Part shown: piece after piece, positions 6,981 through 16,412 of the stretch
Layout of the letters: the number at the start of each line of letters is the position of its first letter
How positions within the stretch are numbered: the stretch's first letter is position 1
Assembly: GCA_964422145.1 (NCBI GenBank)
Contig: CAYQZV010000020.1
Location: 1-40,946 of the forward strand
Direction of reading: 5' to 3'
Source of the DNA: JACNKV01 sp964422145
GTDB lineage: Bacteria > Fidelibacterota > Marinisomatia > Marinisomatales > JACNKV01
DNA: 40,946 nt
Translations under genes and position numbers: made by a program
The notes under the pieces: generated by a model
What the model was told of the DNA's origin: nothing
Seen by the model: the letters and a program-made list of their open reading frames with translations, nothing else
Databases searched by the model: none

Positions 6981-9900
6981 TTGACATTCATTCAGCAGAC
7001 AAAAATAGACACCAGTAGAAATTATCGTTCAATTACGATCGGGTTAAGTTCTCCGGAGATGATTCTCAGTCGTTCCTATGGTGAAATCTTAAAACCTGAG
7101 ACCATTAATTACCGCTCCTACAAACCGGAAAAAGATGGATTGTTTTGTGAGAAGATCTTCGGACCGGTAAAAGATTATGAATGCCATTGCGGAAAATATA
7201 AAGGTATTCGTTACCGCGGGATCATTTGTGATCGCTGCGGTGTCGAAGTGACTCGTAAAAAAGTCCGTAGAGAGCGTTTAGGTCACATTACTTTAGCGGT
7301 TCCGATCGTTCATATTTGGTATTTAAAATCCATTCCAAGTAAACTGAGTTACTTATTGGGTCTGAGCACGCGTGATCTTGAACGTGTGATCTATTATGAG
7401 ACATTTATTATCATTGACCCGGGCAAAAGCGATCGTGAAGCCTTGGAATTGATTGATGAAGAGGAATACAACGAATTAGAGCAAAACTTCGGTTATTTCG
7501 CAGTTTCTGAAGAAGAAAAAGATAATGAAGAGTACTTTAATGCTGCGATGGGCGGTGAGGCGATCCGGGATGCTTTATCAAACCTGAACCTCTACACCGA
7601 GTTTAAAAAATTAGAAGACATCATTAACACTACTCGCTCTGTTCAGAAGAAGACAGACGCGTTAAAACGCCTGAAAGTACTCAAAGAGTTCTTGCCGAAC
7701 GAAGCGAAGAAGAAAATCAATAAACCCGAGTGGATGGTTATCTCAATTCTACCGGTTATCCCGCCGGAATTACGTCCATTAGTCCCATTAGAAGGCGGAC
7801 GTTTTGCGGCAAGTGACTTGAATGATCTGTATCGTCGGATCATCATTCGGAATAACCGACTCAAGAATTTGATCGATATTAAAGCCCCTGATGTCATCCT
7901 TAGAAATGAAAAACGGATGCTTCAGGAATCAGTTGATGCGTTGTTTGATAACGCTCGGAGAAAGACTGCTATTCGGAGCGGTACTCGCAGACCGCTGAAA
8001 TCACTTTCTGATATGCTTCGAGGGAAACAAGGGCGTTTCCGTCAAAATCTGTTAGGAAAACGGGTAGACTATTCCGGTCGTTCTGTTATTGTGGTTGGGC
8101 CGAGTTTACAGCTTCATGAATGTGGGCTGCCAAAGAATATGGCGCTTGAATTATTCAAGCCGCACATGATCAACGCATTGATTGAACGCGGACATGCTCA
8201 TACGCCACGCGGTGCGAAACTGATGGTTGAAGAAAGAGACCCGATCGTTTACACGGTTCTCGAGCGCGTTGTCAATGATCACCCTGTGATGTTAAACCGT
8301 GCTCCGACGCTTCACAGATTGGGTATTCAGGCATTCCAGCCGGTATTAGTAGACGGAAAAGCCATCCATTTACATCCGCTAGTATGTGCAGCATTTAACG
8401 CTGACTTCGACGGTGACCAAATGGCAGTTCACGTACCGCTTTCTATTCATTCACAGATGGAAGCCAGGGTGTTGATGCTTTCCAGTCATAATATTTTACA
8501 TCCGGCAAATGGTAAACCGATTGCAATTCCTTCACAGGATATGGTTCTCGGCTGCTATTACTTAACCCTTCCTGCTAAAGGTGTTAAAGGGGAAGGTAAA
8601 ATCTTTGGATCATTAGAGGAAGTGTTAATTGCACTTGAGAATAAATCCGTTGATCTGCATGCGATTATTCATGTCAGACATAAAGGAAAATGGCAAAAAG
8701 ATACTACAGTTGGTCGGGCATTGTTAAACTCGATTCTGCCGGAAGAGATGGACTTTATTGATGACGTGATCTCAAAGAAGAAACTTGAGAAGATTGTCAA
8801 CGAAACCTATCTCGTCGCAGGGAATTATAAAACAGTTAGATTCCTTGATGACTTGAAAAATCTTGGTTTTACCATTGCGACCGAGAGCGGCAGTTCCATT
8901 TCGATCAGTGATATTTTAATTCCTGAGAATAAAGAGAAGATTATCGAAGCTGCGTCTAAAGAAGTAGACGGTATTAATAATAAATTCAGACGGCATGTGT
9001 TGACAGACGGTGAGCGGTACAATAAGGTGATCGACGTTTGGACGCACGCGACCAGTGAAGTTGCAAAATCGATGATGGCAAATCTTAAGGAAGACAAAGC
9101 CGGGTTCAACCCCGTCTTCATGATGGCCGACTCAGGTGCACGTGGAAGTCAGGATCAGATCAAGCAGCTCGCCGGGATGAGAGGATTGATGGCCAAGCCG
9201 AAGAAATCGATGACTGGTGGAAAAGGTGAAATTATTGAATCTCCGATTGTATCGAACTTTAAAGAAGGTCTTTCGGTTATGGAATACTTTATCTCCACTC
9301 ACGGTGCTCGTAAAGGTTTGGCAGATACCGCGTTAAAAACAGCTGATGCCGGTTATTTAACTCGTCGTCTGGTTGACGTTGCACAGGATGTCGTCATATC
9401 AGAATATGACTGTGGAACCATTAACGGTATTCTCATCTCTGACTTGAAAGAGGGAGAAGAAATTATCGAACCGCTGGCAGATCGTATCATTGGAAGAACG
9501 TTGGTAGATGACTTTATTATCGACGGAAAAACACTGTTGAAATCCGGTGATATCATTGATGCAAAGAATGCTGAGATCATTACCGATAGTGATGTTCAAA
9601 AACTTCGCCTACGTTCTGTTCTCACTTGTGAGTCCAAACAGGGTGTTTGTTCAAAATGCTATGGTTGGAACCTGGCAACAAATCATCCGGTGAATATCGG
9701 TTCTTCTGTGGGTATTATTGCTGCGCAGAGCATCGGTGAGCCCGGGACACAGCTTACACTGCGTACATTCCACATTGGTGGTACAGCTACCCGTATTATT
9801 GAGCAATCCGATATTAAAGCAAAATACGGCGGAATTGTTCGTTTTACCGAAGATTATGATTTTGCAGATACCATTGATGAAACCAATTCGGAAGTCACAA

Positions 9901-11225
9901 GATGTATGTCTCGACATTCGAAGATTTCCATCATGGATGCAAAAAAGAAAGATACGGTATTAGCTGAATATGCTGTGCCTTACGGATCGAATGTATTTGT
10001 CAGTGAAGGTGAAAAGATCAAACCCGGAACTATTTTATTCCAATGGGATCCGTATACAGATATCATCTTAACCCGTCAAACCGGTGTGGTTGAATTGATT
10101 GATTTCATTGAAGGTGAGACCTATCAAGTTGAAGCCGTTGAAGGCGGTAAAAAACAGATGGTGATCATCGAATCAAAGAACCGGAATCTCAGCCCGCAGG
10201 TTGTCATTAACGATGAAGACGGAAAAACACTTTCAGGTGGTACAATTCTGCCTGTGAGAGCGACGTTAACGGTAGTAGCTGGACAGCATGTCAATCGTGG
10301 TCAAACACTTGTGAAGATCCAGAAAGACATCGGTAAAACACGCGATATTACCGGTGGACTTCCGAGGGTAGCTGAGTTATTTGAAGCGAGAATGCCTTCC
10401 AACCCTGCGATCGTAACCGAGATTACCGGTAGAGTAAAATTTGGAGGAATCAAACGAGGAATTCGGAAGATCATCATTGAGCCGAATGAAGGTGATTCCC
10501 GCTCTTACAATATCCCTTATGGTAAGCATGTGATTGTTCATGACGGCGACATGGTCGAATCCGGAACGCCGTTGTGCGACGGAGCTATCTCACCGATGGA
10601 TATTTTGAACATTAAAGGACCTGGCGCTGTACGTGAGTATCTTGTGAACGAAATTCAGGAAGTTTATCGTTTACAGGGTGTCAGCATCAATGATAAGCAT
10701 ATCGAGGTGATCGTTCGCCAGATGATGCGGAAAGTTCGTATAGCAAGTTCCGGTGATTCAAGCTTCCTAGAATCTGAACGCGTAGATCGTAAAGACTTCT
10801 TTGAAGAGAATGAACGAATTGCAAATATGGTTATTGTGACCAATGCAGGCGATTCAGAACTGGAAGAAGAATTTCTGATTGATAAGACCGAATTCAAAGA
10901 AATCAATCGGGAGCTGAAAGAAAAAGAGTTAACCCCTGCAAAATACCGTAAGACGAAACCAGCGACATTCGAACCTCTGTTGATGGGGATCACGCAGGCA
11001 TCACTGAATACGGAAAGTTTCCTTTCAGCAGCTTCATTCCAGGAAACAACTCGAGTTCTGACCAATGCAGCGACGGCATGTAAGACGGATTATCTGCTTG
11101 GATTGAAAGAAAATGTAACCGTTGGACGACTCATTCCTGCTGGGACAGGGTTTAAAGATGTTCAGGATATTAAAGTTGATCCCAGCGGTGTGCAACCTGA
11201 AGCAGTTGAAGCTCCGCAGGCTTAA
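6981..11225 (+). CDS. rpoC: DNA-directed RNA polymerase subunit beta'
   Basis: A 1414-residue beta' subunit. It starts at TTG, seven bases after AAGGGAG (6967-6973). The first zinc site is formed by C68, C70, C83 and C86. The catalytic loop NADFDGDQ holds the Mg-binding Asp475, Asp477 and Asp479. The second zinc site is C811, C883, C890 and C893. The trigger-loop region and the C-terminal GVSINDKHIEVIVRQMMRKV segment are present. It forms the active centre with beta and is followed by an 85-base gap before rpsL. The last residues (QPEAVEAPQA) form a short low-complexity tail. Confidence 0.99.
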   Translation: MTFIQQTKIDTSRNYRSITIGLSSPEMILSRSYGEILKPETINYRSYKPEKDGLFCEKIFGPVKDYECHCGKYKGIRYRGIICDRCGVEVTRKKVRRERLGHITLAVPIVHIWYLKSIPSKLSYLLGLSTRDLERVIYYETFIIIDPGKSDREALELIDEEEYNELEQNFGYFAVSEEEKDNEEYFNAAMGGEAIRDALSNLNLYTEFKKLEDIINTTRSVQKKTDALKRLKVLKEFLPNEAKKKINKPEWMVISILPVIPPELRPLVPLEGGRFAASDLNDLYRRIIIRNNRLKNLIDIKAPDVILRNEKRMLQESVDALFDNARRKTAIRSGTRRPLKSLSDMLRGKQGRFRQNLLGKRVDYSGRSVIVVGPSLQLHECGLPKNMALELFKPHMINALIERGHAHTPRGAKLMVEERDPIVYTVLERVVNDHPVMLNRAPTLHRLGIQAFQPVLVDGKAIHLHPLVCAAFNADFDGDQMAVHVPLSIHSQMEARVLMLSSHNILHPANGKPIAIPSQDMVLGCYYLTLPAKGVKGEGKIFGSLEEVLIALENKSVDLHAIIHVRHKGKWQKDTTVGRALLNSILPEEMDFIDDVISKKKLEKIVNETYLVAGNYKTVRFLDDLKNLGFTIATESGSSISISDILIPENKEKIIEAASKEVDGINNKFRRHVLTDGERYNKVIDVWTHATSEVAKSMMANLKEDKAGFNPVFMMADSGARGSQDQIKQLAGMRGLMAKPKKSMTGGKGEIIESPIVSNFKEGLSVMEYFISTHGARKGLADTALKTADAGYLTRRLVDVAQDVVISEYDCGTINGILISDLKEGEEIIEPLADRIIGRTLVDDFIIDGKTLLKSGDIIDAKNAEIITDSDVQKLRLRSVLTCESKQGVCSKCYGWNLATNHPVNIGSSVGIIAAQSIGEPGTQLTLRTFHIGGTATRIIEQSDIKAKYGGIVRFTEDYDFADTIDETNSEVTRCMSRHSKISIMDAKKKDTVLAEYAVPYGSNVFVSEGEKIKPGTILFQWDPYTDIILTRQTGVVELIDFIEGETYQVEAVEGGKKQMVIIESKNRNLSPQVVINDEDGKTLSGGTILPVRATLTVVAGQHVNRGQTLVKIQKDIGKTRDITGGLPRVAELFEARMPSNPAIVTEITGRVKFGGIKRGIRKIIIEPNEGDSRSYNIPYGKHVIVHDGDMVESGTPLCDGAISPMDILNIKGPGAVREYLVNEIQEVYRLQGVSINDKHIEVIVRQMMRKVRIASSGDSSFLESERVDRKDFFEENERIANMVIVTNAGDSELEEEFLIDKTEFKEINRELKEKELTPAKYRKTKPATFEPLLMGITQASLNTESFLSAASFQETTRVLTNAATACKTDYLLGLKENVTVGRLIPAGTGFKDVQDIKVDPSGVQPEAVEAPQA

Positions 11226-11257
11226 GCTGAAGAGTGTGAAAATGAGTCAAATAATGA

Positions 11258-11287
11258 TTGACTGTATTTCAAAATAATTAATAAATT
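11258..11287 (+). promoter_or_regulatory. Candidate promoter for the str-S10 genes
   Basis: The 85-base rpoC-rpsL gap is the largest between 3200 and 30900. It contains TTGACT (11258-11263), five of six matches to the sigma-70 -35 box, and 18 bases later TAAATT (11282-11287), four of six matches to the -10 box, in AT-rich surroundings. It would give a short leader before rpsL at 11311. No terminator is seen after rpoC, so this would be an internal promoter added to read-through. It is a consensus match by eye only. Confidence 0.4.
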
Positions 11288-11310
11288 TATAGGCTTAATT
11301 CAAAAATACT

Positions 11311-11685
11311 ATGCCGACGATAAACCAATTAGTAAAAAAGGGAAGAACACGTGTTGCAAAGAAAACTGCGACGCCTGCTCTTAAAGGAAATCCACAAAAA
11401 CGGGGTGTGTGTACTCGTGTGTATACAACTACACCTAAAAAACCGAACTCTGCGCTGAGAAAGGTTGCACGTGTGCGACTGACTAACGGAATGGAAGTTG
11501 CAGCGTATATTCCGGGTGAAGGACATAACCTTCAGGAGCACTCGATTGTTCTGATAGAAGGTGGACGTGTCAAAGATTTGTCCGGAGTACGGTATCACAT
11601 CATCAGAGGTGCATTAGATACCGCAGGTGTTTCGGATCGTAAAACGAGTCGCTCCAGATATGGGGCTAAAAAACCTAAAGCCTGA
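11311..11685 (+). CDS. rpsL: 30S ribosomal protein S12
   Basis: A 124-residue S12. The decoding-centre loops are intact: TPKKPNSALRK (Lys43/Lys44) and GGRVKDLSGVRYH (Lys88, Asp89). Asp89 corresponds to the aspartate methylthiolated by RimO in E. coli. Both lysines at the classical streptomycin-resistance positions are wild type. It is first in the str cluster, after the rpoC gap, and 5 bases before rpsG. There is no clear Shine-Dalgarno upstream. Confidence 0.98.
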   Translation: MPTINQLVKKGRTRVAKKTATPALKGNPQKRGVCTRVYTTTPKKPNSALRKVARVRLTNGMEVAAYIPGEGHNLQEHSIVLIEGGRVKDLSGVRYHIIRGALDTAGVSDRKTSRSRYGAKKPKA

Positions 11686-11690
11686 TTATC

Positions 11691-12164
11691 ATGAGAAGAA
11701 GAAGACCAGAAAGACGACAAATCCTGCCGGATCCTGTTTATAAAGATCTCCAGGTTGCTAAATTTATTAATTTTTTGATGGAACGCGGTAAAAAAGGCGT
11801 TGCTGAACAGATTTTTTATGATGCAATGGACATTATCAAGAGCAAAACCAAAACTGATGGAATCAAAATCTTCCAGGAAGCTGTTAAAAACTCTACACCG
11901 CTTTTGGAAGTTAAATCCCGTCGAATTGGTGGAGCTACTTATCAGGTCCCGATTGAAGTCCCAAAACATCGTCAGTATTTTTTAGCATCACATTGGTTAA
12001 TTAATGCTGCAAAAGGACGAGGTGGTCGTCCGATGGCTGACCGATTAGCGGTTGAGTTGATCTCTGCTGCAAATGGTGAAGGCGGAGCAATCAAGAAAAA
12101 AGATGATACACATCGGATGGCAGAAGCCAACAAAGCTTTTGCTCATTTTGGTAGAGCGCGTTAA
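11691..12164 (+). CDS. rpsG: 30S ribosomal protein S7
   Basis: A 157-residue S7 beginning MRRRRPERR. Conserved stretches are VAKFINFLMERGKK, VKSRRIGGATYQVPIEV and the C-terminal KKKDDTHRMAEANKAFAHF. S7 nucleates assembly of the 30S head and touches the E-site tRNA; in E. coli it is the regulator of the str operon. The stop codon shares one base with the fusA start (TAATG), so the two are translationally coupled. Confidence 0.98.
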   Translation: MRRRRPERRQILPDPVYKDLQVAKFINFLMERGKKGVAEQIFYDAMDIIKSKTKTDGIKIFQEAVKNSTPLLEVKSRRIGGATYQVPIEVPKHRQYFLASHWLINAAKGRGGRPMADRLAVELISAANGEGGAIKKKDDTHRMAEANKAFAHFGRAR

Positions 12165-14257
12165 TGAAACCTCTCCCGCTATCCAAGGTTCGTAATATTG
12201 GTATCATGGCTCATATTGATGCCGGGAAAACCACTCTTACCGAACGGATTTTGTTTTATACAGGCCGTTCTCACAGAATTGGTGAAGTCCATGAGGGCGG
12301 TGCTGTCATGGATTGGATGGAGCAGGAAAAAGAACGCGGTATCACGATCACATCAGCTGCAACAACTGCAATTTGGGATAATCATCGTATCAATATCATC
12401 GATACTCCCGGGCACGTTGACTTCACCGTTGAGGTTGAGCGGTCCCTCCGTGTTCTAGATGGCGCTGTAGCAGTGTTTTGTGCAGTCGGCGGTGTTGAAC
12501 CTCAGAGTGAAACCGTTTGGCGCCAAGCTGATAAATACAACGTTCCTCGGATTGCTTTCATTAACAAGATGGATCGTACCGGAGCAGATTTTTATCATGC
12601 AACTGAAATGATGAAAGAACGGTTAGGCGCTAATCCGTTGCCGTTAACTATTCCGATCGGTGATGGTGAAATGTTTAACGGGATCGTTGATCTTTTATCG
12701 ATGAGAGCTATTTTATATAACGAAACCACACTCGGTGCTCGTTTTGATTACGCCGAGATTCCTAATGATTTAAAAGAAAAAGCAGAAGAGCTTCGTCATC
12801 ATTTGATTGAAGAAACAGCGACGTATGATGAGCATCTGTTGGAAAAATACATTGCCGGTGAAGAAATTTCGGTTGATGAGATCAAAGCGGCGATTCGGAA
12901 AGGGTGTATCGACAATACATTCGTCCCGACATTTTGCGGGTCAGCTTTTAAAAACAAAGGGGTTCAGCGTTTGTTAGATGCAGTCGTTGATTTTTTACCT
13001 TCTCCGAGTGATATCGGTGCTGTCACAGGATACGATCCTCAAGATTCGGATGTTGAAATGACGCGCCAACCGGATGGAGAAGATCATTTTAGCGCTTTAG
13101 CGTTTAAAATCATGACGGATCCTTATGTGGGTCGGTTGACATATATCCGGGTATACTCCGGTGTTTTAACGAAAGGATCCTATGTTTATAACCCCAACAC
13201 GGGATCGCGTGAAAGAATTAGTCGAATTTTATTAATGCATGCGAACAAGCGGGAAGAACGTGATCAAGTAGGTGCCGGAGAAATTGTGGCAGCCGTTGGT
13301 TTAAAAAAGACGAATACAGGTCATACGTTAAGTGCTGAAAAACATCCGATCTTGCTTGAGTCCATGGATTTCCCTGAGCCGGTTGTTGAAGTTGCTGTTG
13401 AGCCTGTCAGTAAAGCCGATCAGGATTCGCTGTCCAAAGCATTAGTTAAATTGAGTGAGGAAGATCCTACATTCCGTATTTTGACAAATCAGGAAACAGG
13501 CCAAACCATTATTGCCGGAATGGGTGAACTTCACTTAGAGATCTTAATTGATCGTTTATTAAGAGAATTTAAAGTCGGTGCAAATGTTGGTAAACCTCAA
13601 GTAGCATATACTGAGGCGATTACCAAATCAGCCAAAGATGTGGATCTGAAATTTGCACGACAATCCGGTGGTCGCGGTCAATATGGTCATGTTGTGATAA
13701 ATGTTGAACCGAACGAATCCGGTAAGGGATACCACTTTGAAAACAAAATTGTCGGTGGCGTTATCCCGAAAGAATATATCCCTGCAGTGGATAAAGGCAT
13801 TCAAGAAGCCTTGAAGAATGGTGTAATTGCAGGATACCCGATCGAAGACGTTCGGGTGGAATTGGTGTTTGGGTCTTATCACGAAGTTGACTCTTCAGAG
13901 ATTGCTTTTAAAATTGCTGGATCAATGGCAATTAAAAAAGCATGTGTAAAATGCGGTCCGGTTTTGAATGAGCCGATTATGACGGTTGAAGTGGTCACAC
14001 CTGAAGAATATTTAGGCGATGTGATGGGTGATATCAGTTCCAGAAGAGGAAAAGTAGAAGGAATGGATCGCAGAAAAGATGCACAAGTTATACAGGCGAA
14101 TGTTCCTTTGAGTCAAATGTTCGGATACGCAACTGACTTAAGATCAATTACACAGGGTAGAGCAGTTTTCCATATGGAATTTGCTTACCACCAACAAGTT
14201 CCGGCTAAAGTGCAAGAGGAAATTGTTGAACGAATTCACGGGAAAAAAATTAACTAA
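12164..14257 (+). CDS. fusA: Elongation factor G
   Basis: A 697-residue translocation GTPase. G1 is AHIDAGKTTL (residues 16-25), G3 DTPGH (80-84) and G4 NKMD (134-137). The switch region ERGITITSAATT precedes G3. Domain IV carries RQSGGRGQYGHVV and the C-terminal domain V has SSRRGKVEGMD. Length is normal, and its place between rpsG and tuf marks it as the canonical translocase rather than a mitochondrial-type or RF3-like relative. It overlaps the rpsG stop by one base. Confidence 0.99.
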   Translation: MKPLPLSKVRNIGIMAHIDAGKTTLTERILFYTGRSHRIGEVHEGGAVMDWMEQEKERGITITSAATTAIWDNHRINIIDTPGHVDFTVEVERSLRVLDGAVAVFCAVGGVEPQSETVWRQADKYNVPRIAFINKMDRTGADFYHATEMMKERLGANPLPLTIPIGDGEMFNGIVDLLSMRAILYNETTLGARFDYAEIPNDLKEKAEELRHHLIEETATYDEHLLEKYIAGEEISVDEIKAAIRKGCIDNTFVPTFCGSAFKNKGVQRLLDAVVDFLPSPSDIGAVTGYDPQDSDVEMTRQPDGEDHFSALAFKIMTDPYVGRLTYIRVYSGVLTKGSYVYNPNTGSRERISRILLMHANKREERDQVGAGEIVAAVGLKKTNTGHTLSAEKHPILLESMDFPEPVVEVAVEPVSKADQDSLSKALVKLSEEDPTFRILTNQETGQTIIAGMGELHLEILIDRLLREFKVGANVGKPQVAYTEAITKSAKDVDLKFARQSGGRGQYGHVVINVEPNESGKGYHFENKIVGGVIPKEYIPAVDKGIQEALKNGVIAGYPIEDVRVELVFGSYHEVDSSEIAFKIAGSMAIKKACVKCGPVLNEPIMTVEVVTPEEYLGDVMGDISSRRGKVEGMDRRKDAQVIQANVPLSQMFGYATDLRSITQGRAVFHMEFAYHQQVPAKVQEEIVERIHGKKIN

Positions 14258-14279
14258 TACATAAACTTAGGAGTTTCTC

Positions 14280-15470
14280 ATGGCAAAGGAAAAATTTGAG
14301 AGAACGAAGCCACACGTGAACATCGGGACGATTGGTCACGTGGATCATGGTAAGACGACATTGACGGCCGCGATCACGTTAGGTCAGTCAGCTCGTGGTT
14401 TATCGAAGGTAATGGCCTTTGATGATATTGATAATGCGCCGGAGGAGCGTGAGCGCGGGATTACGATTCAGACAGCCCACGTTGAGTATGAGACAGAAAA
14501 CCGTCACTATGCTCACGTTGATTGTCCTGGACACGCGGATTATATTAAGAACATGATCACAGGAGCTGCTCAGATGGACGGAGCGATTTTGGTGGTCAGT
14601 GCAGCCGATGGTCCGATGCCTCAGACACGAGAGCACGTATTATTAGCTCGTCAGGTGAATGTGCCTTCGATTGTTGTATTCATGAACAAGACAGACCAGG
14701 TAGATGATCCTGAGTTGTTAGAGTTGGTGGAGATGGAGCTTCGTGATTTATTAAATGAATATGATTTTCCTGGAGATGACACACCGATTATCATGGGGAG
14801 TGCATTAGAAGCATTAAATAATCCTTCAGATGAAGCAGCGACGAAGTGTGTTGTTGATTTATTAGAGGCATGTGATACATTTATTCCTGAGCCGGAGCGT
14901 GACATTGACCGTCCGTTTTTGATGCCGGTAGAGGATGTATTCAGTATTACGGGACGCGGTACGGTTGGGACTGGTCGTATTGAGCGCGGGATCATTAAGG
15001 TGAGTGATGAAGTTGAGATTATCGGAATGGACTTACACAAGAAGACCGTATGTACGGGTGTAGAGATGTTCCGTAAGTTATTGGATGAAGGTCAGGCCGG
15101 AGATAATGCCGGGTTATTGCTTCGCGGGGTTGATAAGAATGAGTTGAAGCGCGGAATGGTATTGGCAAAGCCGGGCAGTATTACACCTCATACGAAGTTT
15201 AAGGCGAGTGTTTATGTATTGAAGAAGGATGAGGGCGGACGTCATACCCCATTCTTTAATGGATATCGTCCTCAGTTTTACTTCCGTACGACGGATGTGA
15301 CAGGTGTAGCGACGTTACCTGCGGGTACCGAGATGGTGATGCCGGGTGATAACGTGGAATTAGAAGTAGAATTGATCACCCCGATTGCGATGGATAAGGA
15401 ACTTCGGTTTGCGATTCGTGAAGGCGGGCATACCGTGGGTGCCGGTGTTGTGACTGAAATTGTTGAATAA
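14280..15470 (+). CDS. tuf: Elongation factor Tu (second copy, complete)
   Basis: A 396-residue EF-Tu. It has GHVDHGKT (residues 19-26), the switch I stretch ERERGITIQTAHVEYET, DCPGHADY and NKTD. Domain 2 begins near DRPFLMPVEDVFSITGRGTV. TAGGAG lies seven bases before the ATG. Codon use stands apart from its neighbours: 19 of 20 lysines are AAG, while the adjacent rpsJ has 10 AAA and 3 AAG, and GAG is much commoner than in nearby genes. The 3' end and spacer are identical to the first tuf copy at the left edge. The sequence gives no sign of a defect. Confidence 0.99.
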   Translation: MAKEKFERTKPHVNIGTIGHVDHGKTTLTAAITLGQSARGLSKVMAFDDIDNAPEERERGITIQTAHVEYETENRHYAHVDCPGHADYIKNMITGAAQMDGAILVVSAADGPMPQTREHVLLARQVNVPSIVVFMNKTDQVDDPELLELVEMELRDLLNEYDFPGDDTPIIMGSALEALNNPSDEAATKCVVDLLEACDTFIPEPERDIDRPFLMPVEDVFSITGRGTVGTGRIERGIIKVSDEVEIIGMDLHKKTVCTGVEMFRKLLDEGQAGDNAGLLLRGVDKNELKRGMVLAKPGSITPHTKFKASVYVLKKDEGGRHTPFFNGYRPQFYFRTTDVTGVATLPAGTEMVMPGDNVELEVELITPIAMDKELRFAIREGGHTVGAGVVTEIVE

Positions 15471-15486
15471 GGAACCAATTCGTGGC
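15432..15486 (+). repeat. Direct repeat, copy 2 (tuf 3' end plus downstream spacer)
   Basis: This stretch is identical to bases 1-55, in the same orientation and 15,431 bases away. It covers the last codons of tuf, the spacer with AAGGA and the first five bases of rpsJ, then diverges at once. Directly repeated tuf copies flank secE-nusG-rplKAJL-rpoBC-rpsL-rpsG-fusA, so a simple deletion between them would remove essential genes. Confidence 0.9.
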
Positions 15487-15790
15487 GAAACAAACAATTA
15501 GAATCAGCTTAAAAGCGTACGATCACACTCTGTTGGATAAATCAACAGAGAAAATTGTACGAACAGCAAAATCAACCGGTGCAGTTATTTCGGGTCCGAT
15601 TCCGCTGCCGACAAAGCGAACGATCTATACTGTATTAAGATCACCGCACGTTGATAAAAAATCAAGAGAACAGTTTCAAACGAAAATTCACAAACGTTTG
15701 ATCGATATTCTGAATTCTACTCCGAAGACGGTTGAGTCTCTGATGAAATTAGATCTCCCGGCTGGTGTAGATATTGAGATTAAGGTGTAG
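15482..15790 (+). CDS. rpsJ: 30S ribosomal protein S10
   Basis: A 102-residue S10 starting at GTG. Signature segments are IRISLKAYDHTLLD, SGPIPLPTKRTIYTVLRSPH and SREQFQTKIHKR. S10 is part of the 30S head and, as NusE, binds NusG to couple transcription with translation. It opens the S10 cluster, 11 bases after tuf. Its start and ribosome-binding region are shared with rpmG by the tuf repeat. Lysine codons are mostly AAA, in contrast to tuf. Confidence 0.98.
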   Translation: MAKQTIRISLKAYDHTLLDKSTEKIVRTAKSTGAVISGPIPLPTKRTIYTVLRSPHVDKKSREQFQTKIHKRLIDILNSTPKTVESLMKLDLPAGVDIEIKV

Positions 15791-15792
15791 TT

Positions 15793-16410
15793 ATGCGCGG
15801 AATGATTGGTAAAAAACTTGGAATGACGCAAATCTATAATGAATCCGGGAAGATGATTCCGGTAACAATTGTAGAAGCGGGTCCTTGTGTTGTCACTCAA
15901 GTCAAAACTGAAGACAATGATGGGTATACTTCTGTACAAGTTGGATTTGGATCACGAAAAGAAAAACACGTAACAAAACCGATGCAGGGTCATTGTAAAA
16001 AAGCCGGTGTTGAGCATCAAGCCACATATGCAGAATTTGAAGTCGTCCCCGGATTTGAATATAAGGCCGGACAGCAGTTTACAGTATCTCTGTTTAAAGA
16101 AGGTGATATTGTTGATGTATGCGGAAAATCAAAAGGACGCGGATTTGCCGGCGTAATTAAACGCCACGGATTTCATCGTCCTCCGATTACACATGGACAA
16201 AAACATACGATGAGAGCTCCTGGTTCCATTGGACAAGCCTCTTCGCCCTCACGCGTGTTTAAGGGGATGAGAATGGCAGGTCATTACGGAAATGCAAGGA
16301 CAACCATCCAGAATTTGGAAGTGGTTAAAGTCGTCCCTGAAAAGAATCAACTGTTTCTTAAAGGTGCAGTTCCTGGGGCAAACAACGGAATAATATACAT
16401 CTCAAAATAA
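15793..16410 (+). CDS. rplC: 50S ribosomal protein L3
   Basis: A 205-residue L3. The start MRGMIGKKLGMTQIY is typical. The extended loop reaching the peptidyl transferase centre is visible as PPITHGQKHTMRAPGSIG, with the Gln that is methylated by PrmB in some bacteria. The end, KGAVPGANNGIIYI, is also conserved. Only two bases separate it from rpsJ and no Shine-Dalgarno is seen, so start at the rpsJ stop is likely by reinitiation. Confidence 0.98.
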   Translation: MRGMIGKKLGMTQIYNESGKMIPVTIVEAGPCVVTQVKTEDNDGYTSVQVGFGSRKEKHVTKPMQGHCKKAGVEHQATYAEFEVVPGFEYKAGQQFTVSLFKEGDIVDVCGKSKGRGFAGVIKRHGFHRPPITHGQKHTMRAPGSIGQASSPSRVFKGMRMAGHYGNARTTIQNLEVVKVVPEKNQLFLKGAVPGANNGIIYISK

Positions 16411-16412
16411 TT

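Noticed and set aside
9718..9963. Open frame of 81 codons on the + strand inside rpoC
   Set aside because: It lies wholly within rpoC in another frame and overlaps the highly conserved second zinc region and trigger-loop area; no ribosome-binding site supports it.
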